Shown here: in pieces, positions 27,562-37,501 of the stretch
Layout of the letters: every line of letters begins with the position of its first letter
How positions within the stretch are numbered: the stretch's first letter is position 1
NCBI GenBank assembly: GCA_902586925.1
Contig: CACIJE010000001.1
Span: forward strand, 506,001 to 570,000
Source: an uncultured SAR86 cluster bacterium
GTDB taxonomy: Bacteria > Pseudomonadota > Gammaproteobacteria > Magnimaribacterales > D2472
Direction: 5' to 3'
DNA: 64,000 bases
Notes under the pieces: generated by a model
The model's database searches: none
Told to the model about the DNA's origin: nothing
The model's input: only the letters and a program-made list of their open reading frames with translations
Program-made: the position numbers and the translations under genes

Positions 27562-28056
27562 ATGGTTTTAGTTGAAAAAAAAGATGGCTGTGATTACTTG
27601 ATTTCTTTGAGCCCAAATAGCTCTCTTGTCGGCTTTCAAAGAATTCTATTTTTGGCAAGTATTACATTAGTATGTGGAGGAATTGCTACCATATTTTATT
27701 TTTTTGGAGCAGCATTAATACTTCCTTTTGCAGGATTGGAGTTAACAATATTATTTATAGCATTTTATTTAAGTTTTAAATGGAGCAGCAATAGAGAAAA
27801 AATTTATATTTCTCAAGATATTGTAAAGATAGAGAAGGGTATAAAAAAAGCAAAATATTCATGGGAAGAGTTCAGAACATTTACATCTTTCCAAATAAAG
27901 CGAAATAAAGATAATAGTATAAGGCTGAGTTTTAGATCAAAAGGTGAGGACGTTTATATTGGAGATTTTCTAAATGATGACGATAAACTCTTACTAAAAA
28001 GTTCTATAAGTGAAATCATTGAAGATTTAAATGAAGAATCTAACCTTTCCATGTAG
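27562..28056 (+). CDS. DUF2244-family membrane protein
   Basis: A 164-residue protein with two central hydrophobic helices (about 30-75: ILFLASITLVCGGIATIFYF and AALILPFAGLELTILFIAFY) and a soluble C-terminal domain with KYSWEEFRTF and a closing FLNDDDKLLLKSSI. The layout N-tail, two helices, PH-like C-domain matches DUF2244, common in alpha- and gammaproteobacteria and of unknown role. The last 17 bases overlap the convergent phosphofructokinase gene. Confidence 0.75.
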   Translation: MVLVEKKDGCDYLISLSPNSSLVGFQRILFLASITLVCGGIATIFYFFGAALILPFAGLELTILFIAFYLSFKWSSNREKIYISQDIVKIEKGIKKAKYSWEEFRTFTSFQIKRNKDNSIRLSFRSKGEDVYIGDFLNDDDKLLLKSSISEIIEDLNEESNLSM

Positions 28057-29296
28057 GAAGTTTCTTTTTTACTTCTACTAATTTTAGTTCATGTATATGA
28101 GGAATCCCATTCTTGAATTTTGGAAAAGCTTCACCTTGAATTAGGGGCTTGAGATATTTAATCGCACTTGGAGTGATATCAAAACCATTTCTAGATATAA
28201 ATGAATTTGGTAACTTTTTTTCAACATTAGCTATCTTTGAAAGTTGAGCTGGCTCAATTTTCCATGAATATTTTTTACCTTTAGTTCTAACAATTACAGG
28301 CATGACACTATTCATACCATTAACTGCGTACTTGACTGCATGAATACCTACAGCTTCAGCATGATTTAAGTCAGTAGTTGAAGAAATATGCCTAGCACTT
28401 CTTTGTAAATAATCAGATACAGCCCAATGATTTTTCAAACTTAGCTTTTGTGAAACTAATCCAGCTAAGTAAGGCGCAACACCTCCGAGTTGAGAGTGAC
28501 CAAAGGCATCCTTTGTATTAGATTCTGCCAAAAATTTACCTTTGCTATTTTTTACTCCCTCTGACGCAACAATTACACAATAACCTCTATTTTTGACAAC
28601 TTCTTTTACTTTTTTAAGGAAATTCGTTTGATTAAAACTTATTTCAGGAAACAAAATAATGTGAGGTGCATTATTTTTTTTAATTCTTGCTAAAGCAGAA
28701 GATGCTGCCATCCATCCTGCATGTCTCCCCATTACCTCTAAAATAAAAACTTTTGTAGATGTTTCAGACATAGAAGCTACATCCAAGGATGCCTCAAAAA
28801 CAGAGGTAGCTATGTACTTTGCGGCAGACCCAAATCCAGGACAGCTATCTGTAACAGCCAAATCATTATCTACAGTTTTTGGTATAGCAATACAATTTAT
28901 AGGATAACCTAATTTTTTACTAATTTGAGAAACCTTAAATGCTGTATCTGCAGAGTCATTGCCCCCATTATAAAAAAAATAACCTATATCATGAGCCTTA
29001 AAAACTTCTACCAATCTTAAGTATTCTTTTTTATTTTCTTCAAAACTCTTTAATTTAAACCTGCACGATCCAAAAATACCTCCAGGACGAGACTTTAATG
29101 AATTTATTGCTGAAAAACTTTCCTCTGATGTATCAATTAATTCTTCCTTCAGTGCCCCAAGAATACCATTCTTACCAGCATAGACTTTTTTAATTTTTGA
29201 TTTATGTTTCTTTGTTTCAAGTATTAATGCTGCTGCAGTTGCATTTATAACTGATGTAACTCCACCTGACTGAGCATAAAATGCATTTTTTCTCAT
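28040..29296 (-). CDS. pfp: 6-phosphofructokinase, pyrophosphate-dependent type
   Basis: A 418-residue PFK that should interconvert fructose-6-phosphate and fructose-1,6-bisphosphate. FYNGGNDSADTAFKVS carries Asp at the position that is Gly in ATP enzymes, and IPKTVDNDLAVTD carries the Lys before TVDND; together these are the known marks of PPi use. EVMGRHAGWMAASSALA is the sugar-phosphate site. A PPi enzyme is reversible, so it may serve glycolysis or gluconeogenesis. Stands alone, divergent from mpl, overlapping the DUF2244 gene end. Confidence 0.93.
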   Translation of the reverse strand: MRKNAFYAQSGGVTSVINATAAALILETKKHKSKIKKVYAGKNGILGALKEELIDTSEESFSAINSLKSRPGGIFGSCRFKLKSFEENKKEYLRLVEVFKAHDIGYFFYNGGNDSADTAFKVSQISKKLGYPINCIAIPKTVDNDLAVTDSCPGFGSAAKYIATSVFEASLDVASMSETSTKVFILEVMGRHAGWMAASSALARIKKNNAPHIILFPEISFNQTNFLKKVKEVVKNRGYCVIVASEGVKNSKGKFLAESNTKDAFGHSQLGGVAPYLAGLVSQKLSLKNHWAVSDYLQRSARHISSTTDLNHAEAVGIHAVKYAVNGMNSVMPVIVRTKGKKYSWKIEPAQLSKIANVEKKLPNSFISRNGFDITPSAIKYLKPLIQGEAFPKFKNGIPHIHELKLVEVKKKLPTWKG

Positions 29297-29348
29297 TATT
29301 TCCCTGCTTTAGCTTTGAATAAAATCCAAGTATCGTATTATAACTAAT

Positions 29349-30647
29349 ATGCGAATACATATCCTAGGCATTTGCGGAACCTTTATGGCAGGTTTAGCAC
29401 AAATTCTTAAGGAATCAGGTCATGATGTATCTGGAACTGATGTTCAATTTTACCCACCAATGTCTGAATATATTGAAAAAATTGGTATTAAAACTTTTAA
29501 AGGTTATAAAAAAAAATCTCTTCCTAAAGCGGATTTATATGTAATTGGTAATTCTCTTTCAAGAGGAAATGAATGTGTAGAAGAAATTTTAGAAAGAAAT
29601 TTACCCCACGTTTCCGGTCCTGAAATACTCGGGAAAGAGCTAAAGGAAAGAAAAGTTTTTGCGGTTTCCGGAACTCATGGAAAGACAACCACTTCTTACA
29701 TGCTTGCTCATATCTTTCTTGAACAAGGGAAAGAAATCGGATATCTGGTAGGAGGCATTTCTAAAGATTTTGAAAACTCAGCTAGTCTTGGTCGAGATTC
29801 AATTTTTGTTATTGAGGCAGATGAATATGATTCAGCTTTTTTTGATAAGCGATCAAAATTTATTCATTATTGTCCAACGAACTTAATCATTAACAATATA
29901 GAATTTGATCACGCTGATATATTTAATGATCTAAACGATATTAAAAGACAATTTCATCATCTCATAAAGACTATTAAAAGCTCTGGAAATATAATTTATT
30001 TTGGAGATGATAACCATGCTTTAGATGTTATTAAAGAGGGGGTTTGGTGTAATAAGATTGAAATTAATTCAGAATTGATTTTTGCTGACTGTAATTCAAA
30101 GGAATTAAGGATTGGCAATGAAAAATTTTCATTAGCCAATCTTCCACTTATTGGAGAACATAACTTTAAAAATTATGTTTGTTCAATTTTAGCTGCAAAG
30201 CTTGAAGGAATTTCTGTGGAAGAATCAATTAAATCTCTTCAAACATTCAATGGTGTTAGGAGAAGAATGGAACTTGTTACAAAATCTTCAGAAATAAAAA
30301 TATACGATGATTTTGCTCATCATCCAACTGCGATAAAACTTTCATGCAGTGCAATTAGAGACAAGCACGAAAATCAAAAGATATTAGGTATTGTTGAATT
30401 AGGTTCAAATACTATGTCTTCAGGATATCACAAAGAAAATCTTATAGACTCACTAGAATCTTTAGATGAATTTTTGATTCTTGACTACCAAAAAAACTAT
30501 AGTATTAAGAATTCTTTTGACTCTGAAAAAAAACTATTAAATAATTTAGAAAAAATGATTTATGAGTATGATATTATCTTAATAATGACTAATAAAGACA
30601 GTCAAAAATTTATAAAACCTATAATTAAAAATCTTGAAAAAAAATAA
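29349..30647 (+). CDS. mpl: UDP-N-acetylmuramate:L-Ala-gamma-D-Glu-meso-DAP ligase
   Basis: Mpl reattaches recycled murein tripeptide to UDP-MurNAc. It starts MRIHILGICGTFMAGLAQIL, the Mpl-specific variant of the Mur-ligase N-domain. The ATP loop is AVSGTHGKTTTSYMLAH (about 111-127), IEADEYDSAFFDKRSKF follows, and the C-domain has YDDFAHHPTAIKLS. At 432 residues it is a bit shorter than usual. With anmK it gives this cell two steps of wall recycling. It overlaps the LON-domain gene by 14 bases. Confidence 0.95.
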   Translation: MRIHILGICGTFMAGLAQILKESGHDVSGTDVQFYPPMSEYIEKIGIKTFKGYKKKSLPKADLYVIGNSLSRGNECVEEILERNLPHVSGPEILGKELKERKVFAVSGTHGKTTTSYMLAHIFLEQGKEIGYLVGGISKDFENSASLGRDSIFVIEADEYDSAFFDKRSKFIHYCPTNLIINNIEFDHADIFNDLNDIKRQFHHLIKTIKSSGNIIYFGDDNHALDVIKEGVWCNKIEINSELIFADCNSKELRIGNEKFSLANLPLIGEHNFKNYVCSILAAKLEGISVEESIKSLQTFNGVRRRMELVTKSSEIKIYDDFAHHPTAIKLSCSAIRDKHENQKILGIVELGSNTMSSGYHKENLIDSLESLDEFLILDYQKNYSIKNSFDSEKKLLNNLEKMIYEYDIILIMTNKDSQKFIKPIIKNLEKK

Positions 30648-31224
30648 TTTACCTGTTTTTCCATTAGGCTTAGTTGCGCTTCCTGGGACTATACAGAATC
30701 TACAAATCTTTGAACCAAGATATATCAATATGGTTAAAGATTGTATGAAAAATAATCAAGGATTTGTAATAGTTTTTCAAAAACCAACTGATAGCATTGA
30801 TGACTTCGAGATATCAAAAAAGGGATCTTATGTAGAGATAATTGATTTTAATAATCTTCCAAATGGACTGCTGGGAATATCTGTTAAATCAATAAATAAA
30901 GTTGATATAAATAACTTAATACAATTAAAAGATGGTTTGCATATTGCTGAAATCAATCCTTTGGTTGATCCTGAAGTAGATGACCAAGCATTACTTGCAG
31001 AATTTCCAGAAATAACAAATATATTGAATCAGCTGGTTAAACATCCAAGAATTGTTGATATGCCAATTGAAGTTGACTTTAATTCTGCAGATTCTGTGGC
31101 CTATCATCTTGCTGGTCTGATTCCAATTTCATGGAGCTCAAAACAAAATCTTCTTGAGGCATTTGATGCTTCACAAAGATTAAAAATTTTATCTAAATAT
31201 ATCGATGAAATTTCGTCAAGTTAG
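30634..31224 (+). CDS. LON N-terminal substrate-binding domain protein
   Basis: A 196-residue protein made only of the LON/PUA-like N-domain: NLPVFPLGLVALPGTIQNLQ, then IFEPRYINMVKDCM, and a helical tail with LAGLIPISWSSKQNLLEA (near 150). No AAA or protease domain is present. Stand-alone versions are widespread and uncharacterised, possibly adaptor-like. It is coupled to mpl by a 14-base overlap, and nearly touches the next, convergent gene (three bases). Confidence 0.85.
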   Translation: MKKNNLPVFPLGLVALPGTIQNLQIFEPRYINMVKDCMKNNQGFVIVFQKPTDSIDDFEISKKGSYVEIIDFNNLPNGLLGISVKSINKVDINNLIQLKDGLHIAEINPLVDPEVDDQALLAEFPEITNILNQLVKHPRIVDMPIEVDFNSADSVAYHLAGLIPISWSSKQNLLEAFDASQRLKILSKYIDEISSS

Positions 31225-31227
31225 ACT

Positions 31228-31653
31228 CTAATTAATAATAATAGGTTCTTTATTTGATTGTTTTCTGAGCCAATTTATGGTTTTTAAAATACTGGGAATA
31301 GCAATAAATTTTTTCTCAATATAATATTTCCCAGGATAGTTACTCATCATTAGTCCTATAAATATTGTGAATAATCCCTGTCCTGGAAGAAGCAGCATCA
31401 ATATGCCTCCAATTATTAAGACATAACCAATTATGTTTTTAATTATCATTGATATTAACCATATGAAGGGATATTCAGATTTAAATTTTGTATCTTTTTT
31501 AGATACAAAGTAATCACTAGGTATAAGGGCTACTAACCATTTAATGGTGACTAAGCTGAAAATAAATATTAAAAAAGACAACAAACCAAGCCAAAATATA
31601 ATAGACTTGTAGTCGTCTATAAGATCAATAATTTGTTCTAAAATAATTTCCAA
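31228..31653 (-). CDS. PGPGW-like small transmembrane protein
   Basis: A 141-residue protein with hydrophobic helices at about 16-36, 37-48, 68-100. The stretch VLIIGGILMLLLPGQGLFT resembles the PGPGW/PF09656 motif region, found in many proteobacterial membrane proteins of unknown role. C-terminus basic (NWLRKQSNKEP). It is a lone gene, divergent from rsfS. Confidence 0.65.
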   Translation of the reverse strand: MEIILEQIIDLIDDYKSIIFWLGLLSFLIFIFSLVTIKWLVALIPSDYFVSKKDTKFKSEYPFIWLISMIIKNIIGYVLIIGGILMLLLPGQGLFTIFIGLMMSNYPGKYYIEKKFIAIPSILKTINWLRKQSNKEPIIIN

Positions 31654-31731
31654 AAATTACTTACCTTTTTCTCATAATTTGATTTAGTATAACAACAAGT
31701 AACTTTTAAAATTCAATATATCAATTTAATC

Positions 31732-32076
31732 TTGCCAAAAAAAAGTCTTTCAAAAATTTGCAATGAAAGTTTAGTGGATAGTAAAGCTGAAAACTTACTT
31801 ACTTTAGATGTTAAAAATATTTCTTCATTTGCAGACAAAATAATTATTGCAACTGCAAGGTCAAATCGTCATGCAATGTCTGTTTCAGAGAAATTAGTTG
31901 AATGCGTAAAGAAACATAACTTAACTATCCTTGGAGTTGAAGGTGAAGTTGAATCTGGATGGATATTAGTAGATTGTGGTGATGTGGTTATCAATATTAT
32001 GAATAAAGAACAAAGAGATTTTTATGATCTAGAAGGTCTTTGGGGAGAAAATATTTTCTTAAAAAAAGAAATCTAA
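31732..32076 (+). CDS. rsfS: Ribosomal silencing factor RsfS
   Basis: RsfS binds uL14 and blocks subunit joining when nutrients run low. The 114 residues show the family core: AENLLTLDVKNISSFADKIIIATARSNRH in part (ISSFADKIIIATA), GVEGEVESGWILVDCGDVVINIM in part, and the ending QRDFYDLEGLWGEN. The frame starts with TTG at 31732; no nearby ATG exists in frame. Its stop shares a base with the rlmH start (TAATG). Confidence 0.92.
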   Translation: MPKKSLSKICNESLVDSKAENLLTLDVKNISSFADKIIIATARSNRHAMSVSEKLVECVKKHNLTILGVEGEVESGWILVDCGDVVINIMNKEQRDFYDLEGLWGENIFLKKEI

Positions 32077-32540
32077 TGATTATTCGTATTATTAGCATTG
32101 GAAATAAGTTAAATTTATCGGAGTCTAAAAGTATAGAGTATTTCATCAAGCAGCTTCCAAAAAATTTGCAGGTTGAATTTATAAATTTAAAAGGTCAACA
32201 AAATCCAAAATATACCCACCAAGAAGTAATTAAAAAAGAATCAAAGTTAATTCTTTCAAGAATTTTAAAAAAAGATTTTGTAATAGCCTGTGATTCAACT
32301 GGAGACCAAATAAATAGTAGCCAATTTAGTAAATTAATTTTGAGATGCCAAAAAAATTATAAAACGATATGTTTTATCATAGGTGGTTCATTTGGATTGT
32401 CACAAGAAATAAAAGATAATTCAAATATGATTTTGTCTGTATCTTTGCTCACATTTCCACATAGATTATTTAGACTGATTCTAGTTGAGCAAATTTATAG
32501 GGCACACACGATAATGAATAACATGCCATATCATAAATGA
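32076..32540 (+). CDS. rlmH: 23S rRNA (pseudouridine1915-N3)-methyltransferase RlmH
   Basis: RlmH is a SPOUT methyltransferase acting on helix 69 of 23S rRNA. I start at ATG 32076 (MIIRIISIGNKL, 154 residues); the longer frame is inside rsfS. The SAM knot reads FIIGGSFGLSQEI, and the C-terminal LSVSLLTFPHRLFRLILVEQIYRAHTI is the family signature in pieces (LTFPHRLFRLIL, EQIYRAH). It ends with the typical PYHK. Overlaps mrdA by four bases. Confidence 0.96.
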   Translation: MIIRIISIGNKLNLSESKSIEYFIKQLPKNLQVEFINLKGQQNPKYTHQEVIKKESKLILSRILKKDFVIACDSTGDQINSSQFSKLILRCQKNYKTICFIIGGSFGLSQEIKDNSNMILSVSLLTFPHRLFRLILVEQIYRAHTIMNNMPYHK

Positions 32541-34375
32541 TTAATTTAAACCAAAGATTATCAGAGAAAAAGAATTTCTTTAATAGATTATTATTTGTGT
32601 ATATTTTTTTTGGAATTTTATTTTTATATTTAATTTACAAGACCTTTACTCTTCAAGTATCAAGTTATTCTGACTACGAATTAGCCTCACTTGAAAATAA
32701 AACGAGAGAATTTTTGATTCAACCCAGAAGGGGTATTATTTATGACAGGAATGGTGAAATTATTGTTAATAATATTCCTAGCTATAACTTAATTGCTAAT
32801 CCTGCTGGATTAGATGACATAGACAGCTTAATTTTGGATATTCAGAAAATTATTGAATTGTCTGATTCTGAAATAAAAACAATAAATGATAATTTTCCTT
32901 CAAAAAAGAGATTAAACAGAGAGCTTATTTTAAAGAAAGATCTTACGCCAAAAGAAATTGCTCAGTTTGAGGTCAGAAGTTATAAGTTTCCTGAGCTTCA
33001 AATAGCAGTTAGGTATTCTCGAGTAAACTTGTTTCCTTATATTTTTTCGCATTCAATTGGTTATATTGGGAATTTAAGTGAAGAAGAGCTTGAAGAAATC
33101 TTAATTTCGCAAAATCAGCGACCAAAAGAATCAATATTTAGCTACTCAAATGGATTTATAACTGGAAAAACAGGTATAGAAAATGTTTATGACAAAAAAT
33201 TAAGGGGAAAGTTTGGCAAAAAAACATATGAAGTGAATGCTTCTGGAAGAATTTTAAAAGAAATTGAAACTATACCACCAATAAATGGTGAGGATATTTT
33301 CACCTCACTTGACATAAAAAGTCAAAATGTTGCATTCAATCAATTAGACAGTAGAAGAGGTGCGGTTGTTGCTGTAAAAATAGATGACGGTGCTATTGTT
33401 ACATATGTAAGCTCTCCATCATTTTCTGTTAATAAGATCGCTAATGGACTTTCTAAGAAAGAATTTAATGATTTAATACTTAATGAAGATAAGCTTTTCT
33501 TTGATCGTGCTGCTCAAGGAAGATATTCCCCTGCTTCAACTATAAAACCAGCGATTGGCTTATATGGCCTCAAAAAAAAACTTATTGACTGGAATTTTAC
33601 AATTAAAGATCCGGGCTTTTTTGTTTTGCCTGAAGATGGAAGAATCTACAGGGGTTGGAAAAAAGGCGGCCATGGTGAAATCAATCTCCAGGATGCAATA
33701 ATTGAAAGCTCTAATACCTTTTTTTTCTCACTAGCATACCAAACTGAAATAGAGGACTTAAGGGAGCATTTATCTTATTTTGGCTTTGGCAAGAATATCT
33801 GCAAAGATTGTTTTATGCCAGATATTGGACTACTTCCAAGTCCAGAATGGAAAATGAATACACATAATTTTGGATGGTATAAAGGGGACACAGTAAATAT
33901 GGGGGTAGGACAAGGTTATATCAATGCAACACCATTGCAATTAGCTTACTATTCAGCATTTTTAGCAACTAAAGGCAGATTGAACAATTTTTCATTTGTC
34001 CAAGATAGCAAAGATCATAAAAAGGATACATTTATTTCAGAAAATATTAATCTAAATGACTGGGCAAAGATTCATGAAAGTATGGTTGGCGTAATTGAAA
34101 ATCCAAGAGGTACGGCAGGAAGACTAAGACCTCTGAAAGATTATATTGTTGCAGCTAAATCAGGAACTGTTGAATTGGTGAGTACAGAAACAAAAGAAGA
34201 TTATCAAATAATACGTGAGATCGAAGGTCAACGTGATCACGCAATAATAATTGCTTTCGGACCAATGCCTAATCCAGAATATGCTGTTAGTGTTGTTATA
34301 GAAAATGGAGAGAGTGGCGGTTCTGTTGCAGGTCCTGTAGCTATTGCTGTTTTAAATAGTTTGATAAAAGAATGA
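32537..34375 (+). CDS. mrdA: Penicillin-binding protein 2 (elongasome transpeptidase)
   Basis: PBP2 cross-links peptidoglycan for rod elongation with RodA. It has one N-terminal membrane helix (about 16-40), a dimerisation/pedestal region beginning QPRRGIIYDRNGEIIVNN, and a transpeptidase domain. Active-site Ser334 lies in SPASTIKPA, the second motif in ESSNTFFF, and the third in AAKSGTVEL. The 612-residue length is normal. Overlaps rlmH and rodA by four bases each; the rsfS-rlmH-mrdA-rodA-mltB-dacA run is one tightly coupled operon. Confidence 0.97.
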   Translation: MINLNQRLSEKKNFFNRLLFVYIFFGILFLYLIYKTFTLQVSSYSDYELASLENKTREFLIQPRRGIIYDRNGEIIVNNIPSYNLIANPAGLDDIDSLILDIQKIIELSDSEIKTINDNFPSKKRLNRELILKKDLTPKEIAQFEVRSYKFPELQIAVRYSRVNLFPYIFSHSIGYIGNLSEEELEEILISQNQRPKESIFSYSNGFITGKTGIENVYDKKLRGKFGKKTYEVNASGRILKEIETIPPINGEDIFTSLDIKSQNVAFNQLDSRRGAVVAVKIDDGAIVTYVSSPSFSVNKIANGLSKKEFNDLILNEDKLFFDRAAQGRYSPASTIKPAIGLYGLKKKLIDWNFTIKDPGFFVLPEDGRIYRGWKKGGHGEINLQDAIIESSNTFFFSLAYQTEIEDLREHLSYFGFGKNICKDCFMPDIGLLPSPEWKMNTHNFGWYKGDTVNMGVGQGYINATPLQLAYYSAFLATKGRLNNFSFVQDSKDHKKDTFISENINLNDWAKIHESMVGVIENPRGTAGRLRPLKDYIVAAKSGTVELVSTETKEDYQIIREIEGQRDHAIIIAFGPMPNPEYAVSVVIENGESGGSVAGPVAIAVLNSLIKE

Positions 34376-35472
34376 ACAAACTAAAGTTAATTATTAGAAA
34401 CAAAATATATTTCGATCAGTATTTATTTATTTCAATAACTTTGCTCTCAATCATGGGATTGGTATTTCTTTATAGTGCTTCTCAAGGAAATATAGAAACC
34501 ACCATTAAACAGTCTGTGTTCGTAATTTTTGGATTGGTATTAATGTTTCTTGTTAGCCAACCTGATCCTGACTTTTTTAAAAATAATTCTTTATTTTTTT
34601 TGATTTGTTCAATGATTCTTATTTTTTTAACCCTTATTTTTGGGAAGGAAGTAAATGGAGCCAAGAGGTGGTTAGATCTAGGGTTTTTTACCCTACAAAC
34701 ATCTGAAATTATCAAAATAACATTACCAGTATTCTTAGCAGCTTATTTATATGATAAATCTTTACCAATTAACTTATTAAATACGTTTGTAGCACTTACA
34801 TTAATTTTTACCATAGTAAACTTGGTAAGAATTCAGCCAGATTTAGGAACTAGCATAGTAATATTAATTGCAGGTTTGTATATTTTATTTTTAGCTGGAT
34901 TAAGTTGGAGATTTATAGGAGTCTCATTTGGATTATTTGTCTTGTCACTACCTCTTATTTGGAATAACTTCTTAGAACCTTTTCAAAGACAAAGAATCTT
35001 AACTTTATTAGATCCAACATCAGATCCATATGGTTCTGGTTGGAATATAACACAATCAAAAATTGCAATAGGTTCTGGAGGAATTCAAGGAAAAGGCTAT
35101 CAAATGGGCTCTCAAGCACATTTAGATTTTTTACCTGAGACTGAGACTGATTTTATATTTTCAGTAATAGCAGAAGAATTTGGTTTTATTGGAGTTTGCA
35201 TCTTACTTGCAATATTTTTTTTTATTTTGCTGAGATGTCTATATTTAGCTCTAAATGCTCGAGATAGATTCTGCAGACTAACAATAGGTGGTTTGAGCTT
35301 ACTTTTTTTATCAACAATATTTATAAATCTTTCAATGGTTATTGGAATAATTCCAGTGGTCGGCATGCCTTTACCTTTTATCAGTAAGGGTGGTTCATCT
35401 TTGTTATCGTTTTATATATCATTTGGAATTATAATTTCGATGGCAACACACAAAAAGTTAATACAGAGATGA
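34372..35472 (+). CDS. rodA: RodA, SEDS-family peptidoglycan glycosyltransferase
   Basis: RodA polymerises lipid II in the elongasome. The 366-residue protein has about ten membrane segments. SEDS marks visible are GAKRWLDLGFFTLQTSEIIKI in part (KRWLDLGFFTLQTSE), RIQPDLGTSIVIL with the catalytic aspartate, WNITQSKIAIGSGGIQGKG, LPETETDFIFSVIAEEFGF, and the ending GMPLPFISKGGSSLLS. Overlaps mrdA and mltB by four bases each. Confidence 0.97.
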   Translation: MNKLKLIIRNKIYFDQYLFISITLLSIMGLVFLYSASQGNIETTIKQSVFVIFGLVLMFLVSQPDPDFFKNNSLFFLICSMILIFLTLIFGKEVNGAKRWLDLGFFTLQTSEIIKITLPVFLAAYLYDKSLPINLLNTFVALTLIFTIVNLVRIQPDLGTSIVILIAGLYILFLAGLSWRFIGVSFGLFVLSLPLIWNNFLEPFQRQRILTLLDPTSDPYGSGWNITQSKIAIGSGGIQGKGYQMGSQAHLDFLPETETDFIFSVIAEEFGFIGVCILLAIFFFILLRCLYLALNARDRFCRLTIGGLSLLFLSTIFINLSMVIGIIPVVGMPLPFISKGGSSLLSFYISFGIIISMATHKKLIQR

Positions 35473-36356
35473 AGTATTTATTATTTATCAATTTATTAGT
35501 AGCTAATTTTATTTTTGCTGAATACTATGATCATCCTGAATCTCAAAAAATCATAAAAGAGCTTGTTGAAGTCTACAATTTTGATGCTGATTATGTTGAG
35601 AAAGTCTTTATGAATGCAAGGAAGCAACAAAAAATTATTGACTCTATCTCGAAACCAGCAGAGTTTACTTGGACTTGGGATAGATACAAAAAACTATTTA
35701 TTGAAGATAAAAGAATAAAAAATGGAAAGAATTTCATTCAAAATAATATAGAAACTCTAGAAAAAGCTGAGGCAGAGTTTGGCGTTCCAAAAGAAATAAT
35801 TGTTGCAATCATGGGAATTGAAACAAGGTATGGGAGAATCATGGGCAATTATAGAGTTATAGATAGCTTAACAACCCTAGGATTTGATTATCCAAGAAGA
35901 TCAAAATTTTTTAAAGACGAACTTATTAAATATTTTTTATTAACGAGAGAAAATAATCTCGACATTCTAACAGTCAAAGGATCATACGCAGGAGCAATGG
36001 GATATGGCCAATTTATATCATCAAGTTATCGCGCGTATGCAATTGACTTTGATGGAGATGGATATGTTGATTTATTTAATTCAATTGAGGACTCTATTGG
36101 AAGTGTTGCAAATTATCTAAAAGTTCATGGCTGGGTAAGAAATGGAAAAATAGTCACTAAGTCTTCTTTAAATAATGTAAGAGAAATATATAAACCTCAT
36201 GTTTCACTTTCAAAATTTATTCCTTTGAGTTTTAATGAGAATGGAGAAGATATTTATTTTATTGGTGATGACAATTTTGTTGCAATTACCAAATATAATA
36301 GGAGCCATTTTTACGCAATGGCAGTTTATTATTTATCAGAAGAGTTTAAAAAATGA
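35469..36356 (+). CDS. mltB: Membrane-bound lytic transglycosylase B
   Basis: MltB-type enzymes cleave MurNAc-GlcNAc bonds with formation of 1,6-anhydro-MurNAc, the substrate for AnmK. A signal segment (about 1-17) lacks an obvious lipobox cysteine, so it may be soluble. The catalytic glutamate lies in IVAIMGIETRYGRIMGNYRV (about 113), and GSYAGAMGYGQFISSSYRAYA is the family substrate groove (here in part). FDGDGYVDLFNSIEDSIGSVANYL follows in part (FDGDGYVDL). 295 residues; overlaps rodA and dacA. Confidence 0.93.
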   Translation: MKYLLFINLLVANFIFAEYYDHPESQKIIKELVEVYNFDADYVEKVFMNARKQQKIIDSISKPAEFTWTWDRYKKLFIEDKRIKNGKNFIQNNIETLEKAEAEFGVPKEIIVAIMGIETRYGRIMGNYRVIDSLTTLGFDYPRRSKFFKDELIKYFLLTRENNLDILTVKGSYAGAMGYGQFISSSYRAYAIDFDGDGYVDLFNSIEDSIGSVANYLKVHGWVRNGKIVTKSSLNNVREIYKPHVSLSKFIPLSFNENGEDIYFIGDDNFVAITKYNRSHFYAMAVYYLSEEFKK

Positions 36357-37501
36357 AAAATATTTTTGTATTAATTTTGCTAACATCTAATTTTCTTTAT
36401 GCACAAAGCTTTGTTCCAAATGCACCTGATCTAAACTTAAAAAGCTATATGTTAATTGAGCCAAATACAAATACTGTTATAGCAGAATCAAATTCTAATG
36501 GACTTATTGAGCCGGCAAGTATGACAAAAGTTATGACGGCATATGTAGTTGCAGATCAGATTAAAAATGATCTTATAAGTTTGGATGACACAGTTTTAAT
36601 AAGTGAAAAAGCTTGGAGAATGGGTGGATCAAAAATGTTTATTGAAGTTGGCAAAAGAGTAAGCATACTGGATTTATTAAAAGGGATAATCATTCAGTCT
36701 GGAAATGATGCTGCTGTTGCAATCGCAGAATATGTTGGAGGAACAGAAGAAGGATTTGTAGATTTAATGAATTCTTATGCAGGCGCTATGGGCATGAACG
36801 ATACATTGTTTATAAATTCAACAGGCCTTCCAGATACAAATCATTTAACTTCTGCAACAGATTTGGCAATTTTAACATCTAATTTTATGTCTAATTTCCC
36901 AAACATATATGCATTATTTAAAGAAAAGGAATTTGAATATGGGGGCATCTCTGGAAATAAATACAACAGAAATAAGTTGTTATGGAGAGATGAAACTTCT
37001 GATGGCGTCAAAACTGGCCATACTTCATCAGCTGGTTATTGTTTAATTGGATCTGCAAAAAGAGGCAATATGAGACTCATAACAGTTGTTGCGGGCAGTG
37101 ATACAGCTAATAATAGTTTTGCAGATACTCAAAGATTACTAGAGTATGGATTTAGGTTTTATGCTACTCAAAAATATTTTGATGCTAATAAAGAATATAC
37201 AACTGCAAAAATTTGGGGTGGTAAGTCAGATAGCATAAGCCTAGGAGTGCTGAATGATATATCTGTAACTTTGCCTCGTACTAGTTTCAAAAATGTAAAA
37301 GTAAATTACAACGTTAAAAATAATGTACAAGCCCCAATTAAAATTGGTGATAAGTTAGGAACATTAGAAATTATTAGTAATGACATAATTGTATCTACCT
37401 CTGACCTTATTGCGTTGGATAACGTAGATTCTAAAGGTTTTTTTGGAAGACTATGGTCTAAGCTTGTACTTTGGATAATTGGTTTATTTGGATTAGATTA
37501 G
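36353..37501 (+). CDS. dacA: D-alanyl-D-alanine carboxypeptidase (PBP5/6 type)
   Basis: DacA trims the terminal D-Ala from pentapeptides. A signal peptide (about 1-18, ending in YAQS) is followed by the transpeptidase-fold domain: Ser56 in PASMTKVMTAY, SGNDAAVAIAE as the SxN motif, and KTGHTSSAGYC as KTG. A C-terminal beta domain (about 270-360) and an amphipathic membrane anchor (RLWSKLVLWIIGLFGLD) complete it. The stop codon abuts the ATG of the aminotransferase gene. Confidence 0.96.
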   Translation: MKNIFVLILLTSNFLYAQSFVPNAPDLNLKSYMLIEPNTNTVIAESNSNGLIEPASMTKVMTAYVVADQIKNDLISLDDTVLISEKAWRMGGSKMFIEVGKRVSILDLLKGIIIQSGNDAAVAIAEYVGGTEEGFVDLMNSYAGAMGMNDTLFINSTGLPDTNHLTSATDLAILTSNFMSNFPNIYALFKEKEFEYGGISGNKYNRNKLLWRDETSDGVKTGHTSSAGYCLIGSAKRGNMRLITVVAGSDTANNSFADTQRLLEYGFRFYATQKYFDANKEYTTAKIWGGKSDSISLGVLNDISVTLPRTSFKNVKVNYNVKNNVQAPIKIGDKLGTLEIISNDIIVSTSDLIALDNVDSKGFFGRLWSKLVLWIIGLFGLD